Below are positions 59,848 through 64,000 of a DNA stretch of 64,000 nt, in pieces; position 1 is the stretch's first letter, and every line of letters begins with the position of its first letter. This DNA comes from Bog-473 sp963809715. GTDB lineage: Bacteria > Actinomycetota > Acidimicrobiia > Acidimicrobiales > RAAP-2. The stretch spans positions 248,001-312,000 of the forward strand of contig CAWEKO010000005.1 in NCBI GenBank assembly GCA_963809715.1, in the 5' to 3' direction. A program made the translations under genes and the position numbers. The notes under the pieces are model-generated. The model did not search any database. It was not told the origin of the DNA and worked only from the letters and a program-made list of their open reading frames with translations.

Positions 59848-61764
59848 GTGGTCCACGTCGCGTACCTCATGCTGCTCTTCCCCCTGGCCGGCTTCCTGCT
59901 GCTGGTGGCCCTGGGCCGTCGCATCGGCGACCCGGTCGCCGGCTGGATCGGCACCATCGCCGTGGCCGGCGCCTTCGTCGTGGCCGTCATCGTCTTCTTC
60001 GGGCTCATCGATCTGCCCTCGTCCCACCGCCTCGTCGTCGAGAACTACTACACCTGGTTCCAAGCGGGCGGCTTGCACGTGCCCGTGGGCACGCTGGTCG
60101 ACCCGCTGTCGATGACGATGTGCCTCTTCATCACGGGGGTCAGCATGCTGATCCACCTGTACTCCATCGCGTACATGAAGGACGATCGCGACTACTCGAA
60201 GTTCTTCGTCTACCTGAACCTCTTCGTGTTCTCCATGCTCCTGCTGGTGCTGGGGAACAACCTGCTCCTCACCTTCGTGGGCTGGGAGGGTGTGGGCGTC
60301 TGCTCCTACTTCCTCGTCGCCTTCTGGTTCCAAAGGGAGTCGGCCGCCTCGGCAGGCAAGAAGGCCTTCATCTACAACCGCATCGGTGACGCCGGCTTCC
60401 TGCTGGCCATCTTCCTGATCTTCGAGAAGACCGGCACCGTGGAGTACGCCAGCGGCCCGGGGGGTGGCATCTTCGGGCAGCTCTCCCACTTCAACAGTGC
60501 CTCGGCCACGGCCGCCGTGCTGCTCCTCTTCCTGGCCGCCACGGGCAAGTCGGCCCAGATCCCGCTGTTCAACTGGCTGCCCGACGCCATGGAGGGCCCG
60601 ACGCCGGTTTCGGCCCTCATCCACGCCGCCACGATGGTGACGGCCGGGGTCTACCTGCTGTGTCGCATGAACCCGCTCCTCCACCTGTCGGCCGACGGCA
60701 CCCTGGTGATCGCCATCATCGGCGGGGTCACTGCGTTCGTGGCCGCCACCATCGCCTGCGCGCAACAGGACATCAAGAAGGTGCTCGCCTTCTCGACGAT
60801 CTCCCAGATCGGCTACATGGTGCTGGCCGTCGGCTCGGGGGCGTACATCGCGGCCGTCTTCCTCATGGTGGCCCACGCCTTCTTCAAGGGCCTCCTCTTC
60901 CTCGGGGCGGGCTCGGTCATCCACGGACTCGAGGACGAGCAGGATCTCAAACGCATGGGCGCGCTGCGCCGCTACATGAAGTGGACGACGATCACCTTCA
61001 CCATCGGCTTCCTGGCCATCGCCGGCATCCCGCCGTTGAGCGGGTTCTGGGCCAAGGGCGACGTGCTCGACAACGTCTTCGCCCATTACAAGCCGCTGTG
61101 GGTGTTGGGTGTGATCACCGCCGTTCTGACGGCGTACTACATGAGCCGGCTCGAGGTTTTGGCCTTCGGGGGCAAGGAGCGCTTCGACAAGCCCGGACCG
61201 AACGGCGAGCCGGCGCTGCACACGCCACACGAATCGGGTTGGCTCATGCGCATCCCGCTGGTCATCCTCGCCTTCTTTGCCTTCTTCGCCGGTGCGCTGG
61301 ACCTGCCCTGGGTGCACACGCACAACCTCGAGAGCTTCCTGAACCCGGTCTTCGCCGGCACCCTCTACAACGACAACTTGGCAGGCGGCGCCGAGTGGGC
61401 CCTGGCCATCGTCGACATCGCGGCGGCCTTCATCGGCCTGATCGTGGCCTACTGGCTCTGGCGGGGCGATGACGTCTACCAGCCGCGGTTGGAGCCGGCG
61501 TTCCTCCAGCGGGTCTGGTACTGGGACGACTTCTACGACACCGTCATCGGCCGGCCCGGGCAGCGCCTGGCTGCCTTCAGCGCCTGGGTGGTCGACGCCC
61601 GCATCATCGACGGCGCAGTGAACGGGACGGCTTCTTTGGCCCGGGCCACGGGCCAGGCCGCCCGCAAACTGCAGACCGGCTACGCCCGCAACTACGCGCT
61701 CGGCATCGCGCTCGGGGTGGCCCTCCTCATCGGGTTCATGCTGAGCAGGGTGTGGTGGGGATGA
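59848..61764 (+). CDS. nuoL: NADH-quinone oxidoreductase subunit L
   Basis: 638 aa antiporter-like subunit with about 16 helices. VDPLSMTMCLFITGVSMLIH and YMKDDRDYSKFFVYLNLFVF open the Mrp-type core; WEGVGVCSYFLVAFWF, FNWLPDAMEGPTPVSALIHA and QQDIKKVLAFSTISQIGYMV carry the conserved Glu, Lys and Ser/His. A C-terminal lateral helix precedes the last membrane helix. GTG start three bases after nuoK; overlaps nuoM. Confidence 0.96.
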   Translation: MVHVAYLMLLFPLAGFLLLVALGRRIGDPVAGWIGTIAVAGAFVVAVIVFFGLIDLPSSHRLVVENYYTWFQAGGLHVPVGTLVDPLSMTMCLFITGVSMLIHLYSIAYMKDDRDYSKFFVYLNLFVFSMLLLVLGNNLLLTFVGWEGVGVCSYFLVAFWFQRESAASAGKKAFIYNRIGDAGFLLAIFLIFEKTGTVEYASGPGGGIFGQLSHFNSASATAAVLLLFLAATGKSAQIPLFNWLPDAMEGPTPVSALIHAATMVTAGVYLLCRMNPLLHLSADGTLVIAIIGGVTAFVAATIACAQQDIKKVLAFSTISQIGYMVLAVGSGAYIAAVFLMVAHAFFKGLLFLGAGSVIHGLEDEQDLKRMGALRRYMKWTTITFTIGFLAIAGIPPLSGFWAKGDVLDNVFAHYKPLWVLGVITAVLTAYYMSRLEVLAFGGKERFDKPGPNGEPALHTPHESGWLMRIPLVILAFFAFFAGALDLPWVHTHNLESFLNPVFAGTLYNDNLAGGAEWALAIVDIAAAFIGLIVAYWLWRGDDVYQPRLEPAFLQRVWYWDDFYDTVIGRPGQRLAAFSAWVVDARIIDGAVNGTASLARATGQAARKLQTGYARNYALGIALGVALLIGFMLSRVWWG

Positions 61765-63311
61765 CACACCACGAAGTCCCTTTTCTCACGCTGCTGGTAC
61801 TCCTGCCCGCCGTCGGCGCGGCCTTGCTCGGACTGTTGGGGCTCGACAAGAATTTCAAGAAGGAGCTGACGTACGCGCTGGCCCTGATCGTGTCGCTGGT
61901 CACGCTCGGCTTCGCCATCGCCACCCTGGTCGTGATGAAGGTGCACGACGGCGGCTTCCAGCTGGTCTCGAACCACCAGTACACAGGGAGCTCGCTCGGC
62001 GTGCACTGGTACCTCGGGGTGGACGGCATCTCCATCTTCCTGGTCCTGCTCACCGCGGTGCTCTTCCCGCTGGCCATCGTCCTCGGGCGCAACCGGGAGA
62101 ACAGCCGGGTCTACTTCGCCTGGATTCTGCTGCTCGAGGCGGCGGTGATGGGCAGCTTCGTCTCGCTCGACCTGCTCGTGTTCTTCTTCATGTTCGAGCT
62201 GACCCTGGTGCCCTCGTACTTCATCATCGCCGGCTGGGGTCACCAGCGCCGGGCCTATGCCGCCCTGAAGTTCTTCCTCTACACGTTCCTCGGCTCGGCC
62301 TTCCTCCTGGTGGGCATCCTGGTCCTGGCCTTCATCCACGAGTCGCAGTACCACTACCTGACGTTCTCGCTCGGGCCGCTCATGCAGACACATCTCTCGT
62401 CGAGCACCGAGATCCTGCTCTTCTTGGCCTTCACGGCCGCCTTTGCGGTCAAGGCCCCGCTGTTCCCGCTGCACACCTGGTCGCCCGACGCCTACACCGA
62501 GGCGCCCGAGGAAGGCTCGGTGCTGCTCTCGGGCGTGTTGGCCAAGCTGGGCACGTACGGCATCATCCGCTTCGACCTCAGCCTCTTTCCCCAGGCCACG
62601 CGGACCCTGGCCCCGCTCCTCCTCACACTGGCCGTGATCGGGATCATCTACGGGGCGGTCGTGGCCTGCGCCCAACGCGACATGAAGCGCGTGGTGACCT
62701 ACTCGTCGCTGGCCCAGATCGGCTTCATCGCCCTGGGCGCCGTTGCGCTGAGCTCGCAGGGCCTGGCCGGGGGTGTCCTGCTCATGCTCAACCACGGACT
62801 CATCGTCGGGGCGCTCTTCATCCTGATCGGCTTCATCTACCAGCGCCGCGGCACCTGGCAGACCAACGAGATGCGCGGCCTGCAGAAGGCGGCGCCTGTC
62901 CTGGCGGCCGTCTTCACCGTGGTCATGATGGCCTCCATCGGCGTCCCGGGGCTCAACGGGTTCGTCAGTGAGTTCCTCGTGCTCTCGGGCACCTTCATCA
63001 CCCATCGCTGGTGGGGCGTAGTGGCCGTCCTCGGCGTGATCGTGGCCGCCATCTACCTGCTGTGGGCCTACCAGCAGGTCTTCCACGGCCCGCCCCGCGA
63101 CGAGAAGGACGAGAAGGTGCGGGATCTGGGCATGCTCGAGCGGGCGGTGATGGCCCCGCTCATCATCCTCATCGTCTTCTTGGGGGTCTATCCCAAGCCG
63201 GTGCTCGACCGCATCAACCCCTCGGTGGACCAGCTCATCGCGCACGTGGAGTCGAGCACCGGCCACTACCAACCGCCGGTGGCGGTCAAGGGTGTGGAGG
63301 GCGTCAAGTGA
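61761..63311 (+). CDS. nuoM: NADH-quinone oxidoreductase subunit M
   Basis: About 516 aa, 14-helix antiporter-like subunit. WYLGVDGISIFLVLLTAVLF, LEAAVMGSFVSLDLLVFFFM with FELTLVPSYFIIAGWG (conserved Glu), FAVKAPLFPLHTWSPDAYTE and QRDMKRVVTYSSLAQIGFIA (Lys and Ser) are in order. The ATG at 61761 lies inside the nuoL stop. Its TGA overlaps a GTG at 63308 that may open nuoN. Confidence 0.96.
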   Translation: MTHHEVPFLTLLVLLPAVGAALLGLLGLDKNFKKELTYALALIVSLVTLGFAIATLVVMKVHDGGFQLVSNHQYTGSSLGVHWYLGVDGISIFLVLLTAVLFPLAIVLGRNRENSRVYFAWILLLEAAVMGSFVSLDLLVFFFMFELTLVPSYFIIAGWGHQRRAYAALKFFLYTFLGSAFLLVGILVLAFIHESQYHYLTFSLGPLMQTHLSSSTEILLFLAFTAAFAVKAPLFPLHTWSPDAYTEAPEEGSVLLSGVLAKLGTYGIIRFDLSLFPQATRTLAPLLLTLAVIGIIYGAVVACAQRDMKRVVTYSSLAQIGFIALGAVALSSQGLAGGVLLMLNHGLIVGALFILIGFIYQRRGTWQTNEMRGLQKAAPVLAAVFTVVMMASIGVPGLNGFVSEFLVLSGTFITHRWWGVVAVLGVIVAAIYLLWAYQQVFHGPPRDEKDEKVRDLGMLERAVMAPLIILIVFLGVYPKPVLDRINPSVDQLIAHVESSTGHYQPPVAVKGVEGVK

Positions 63312-64000
63312 TCGCCGCCGCCCACGCCGCCGCCGCGCCCACGCCGCCCACGCGGCCTCGAACACCATCGCGGTCCCGCCCATCCGCTGGCTGGCGATCA
63401 TGCCGGAGATCATCATGATCGGCGGGGCCGTGGTGCTGCTGGCGGTGGCCTCGCTGGTCCGGCGCCCGCTGCGGGTCAAGGTGGCCACGGCGGCCACCGT
63501 CGTCATCTCGGGTTCCTCGCTCGGCATCGCATTGTGGCAGTGGAGCGACGTGGCCGAGCACGGCCCGCACACCTATATCGCCAACGCCGTGGTGATGGAC
63601 GGCTTCAGCGTGCTGTTCATGATCCTGATCAGCATCGCCATGCTCCTGACCGCCCTGGTGGCCAACGGCTATCTCGAACGCGAAGGTGTGCAGGGGGCGG
63701 AGTTCCACGTGTTGGCGCTGATCTCGGCCTCGGGGGCGATGGTGATGGCGATGGCCAACGACCTCATCGTCATCTTCCTCGGCCTCGAGATCCTTTCCAT
63801 TGCGCTCTACGTGCTCACCGCCTTCAACTACCGCCGGGTGGCATCGGGCGAGGCCGCCCTCAAGTACTTCATCCTCGGCGGCTTCTCCTCTGCCATCTTC
63901 GTGTACGGCATTGCGCTGACCTATGGCGCCACGGGCACGACCAACCTGACCCAGATCGCCGACTTCCTGTCCAAGAACGTGGTCCTGTCCAACGGCCTCC
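63308..64000 (+). CDS. nuoN: NADH-quinone oxidoreductase subunit N, partial at window edge
   Basis: The first 14 or so codons after GTG 63308 (IAAAHAAAAPTPP) are in one frame; the conserved chain TIAVPPIRWLAIMPEIIMIG starts in another near 63360. The GCC-rich stretch between them probably has an indel, or translation starts at the ATG at 63401. After that VMDGFSVLFMILISIAMLLT, FHVLALISASGAMVMAMAND, LIVIFLGLEILSIALYVLTA and EAALKYFILGGFSSAIFVYG identify NuoN (third antiporter-like subunit). The gene runs off the right end of the window. Confidence 0.92.

Noticed and set aside
59395..61767. Minus-strand open frame of 790 codons across nuoJ-nuoL
   Set aside because: Asp/His/Glu/Arg-rich low-complexity translation antisense to membrane proteins; a shadow.

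Overview
The window looks like chromosomal DNA of a high-GC actinobacterium, most plausibly of the class Acidimicrobiia (inference from gene content and order; no search was run). Supporting markers are a mycothiol glycosyltransferase (mshA), a luciferase-like oxidoreductase of the F420-dependent type, an NDMA-type alcohol dehydrogenase, a σF/σB partner-switching cluster, a rex-hemA-hemC-cobA/hemD-hemB-hemL run and a 14-gene nuo operon next to a geranylgeranyl-reductase-family flavoprotein. No rRNA, tRNA or CRISPR array was recognised.

The left part (1-33.6 kb) is accessory and partly decayed. It holds a peptidoglycan-binding protein; an unrecognised two-gene cassette (113 aa plus a 696-aa membrane/TPR-like protein) whose 3' end runs into a decayed IS30 transposase; an acyl-CoA cluster (carboxyltransferase, MarR regulator, LLM oxidoreductase, enoyl-CoA hydratase-like protein, then a 30-codon stub); a branched-chain-type ABC solute-binding protein; and an FtsX-type permease broken in two. 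Two diverged copies of a ~180-bp repeat (about 1.39 and 13.32 kb) bracket this segment. Next come a Crp/Fnr regulator, a pseudokinase-LPG-synthase-like membrane protein, a secreted esterase, and rsbV-rsbW-sigF divergent from an ATPase gene that has a textbook σF promoter, with a decayed PP2C phosphatase beside it. Then follow an NDMA-type alcohol dehydrogenase, DUF4395, two divergent unusual citrate synthases (CBS-fused and HTH-fused), a YVTN lipoprotein, a SufS-like aminotransferase, an RsbW-like ATPase, a DksA-like zinc finger, superoxide dismutase, an alpha/beta hydrolase and two tandem secreted paralogues.

The right part (33.8-64 kb) is dense conserved core: XRE regulator, mshA, YbjN protein, proC, SAM hydrolase, rex, the tetrapyrrole genes from glutamyl-tRNA to uroporphyrinogen III/precorrin-2, HIT protein, APH-like kinase, methyltransferase, and the divergently placed geranylgeranyl reductase and nuoA-N (complex I; nuoN is cut by the window edge). 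Rex (an NADH/NAD+ sensor), heme synthesis, a quinone-type reductase and complex I together make a respiratory neighbourhood.

Two window-wide traits matter. Many start codons lie 6-8 nt behind a -10-like hexamer, suggesting leaderless transcripts. And at least seven otherwise conserved ORFs carry single-step frameshifts, which may be sequencing or assembly indels rather than true pseudogenes.
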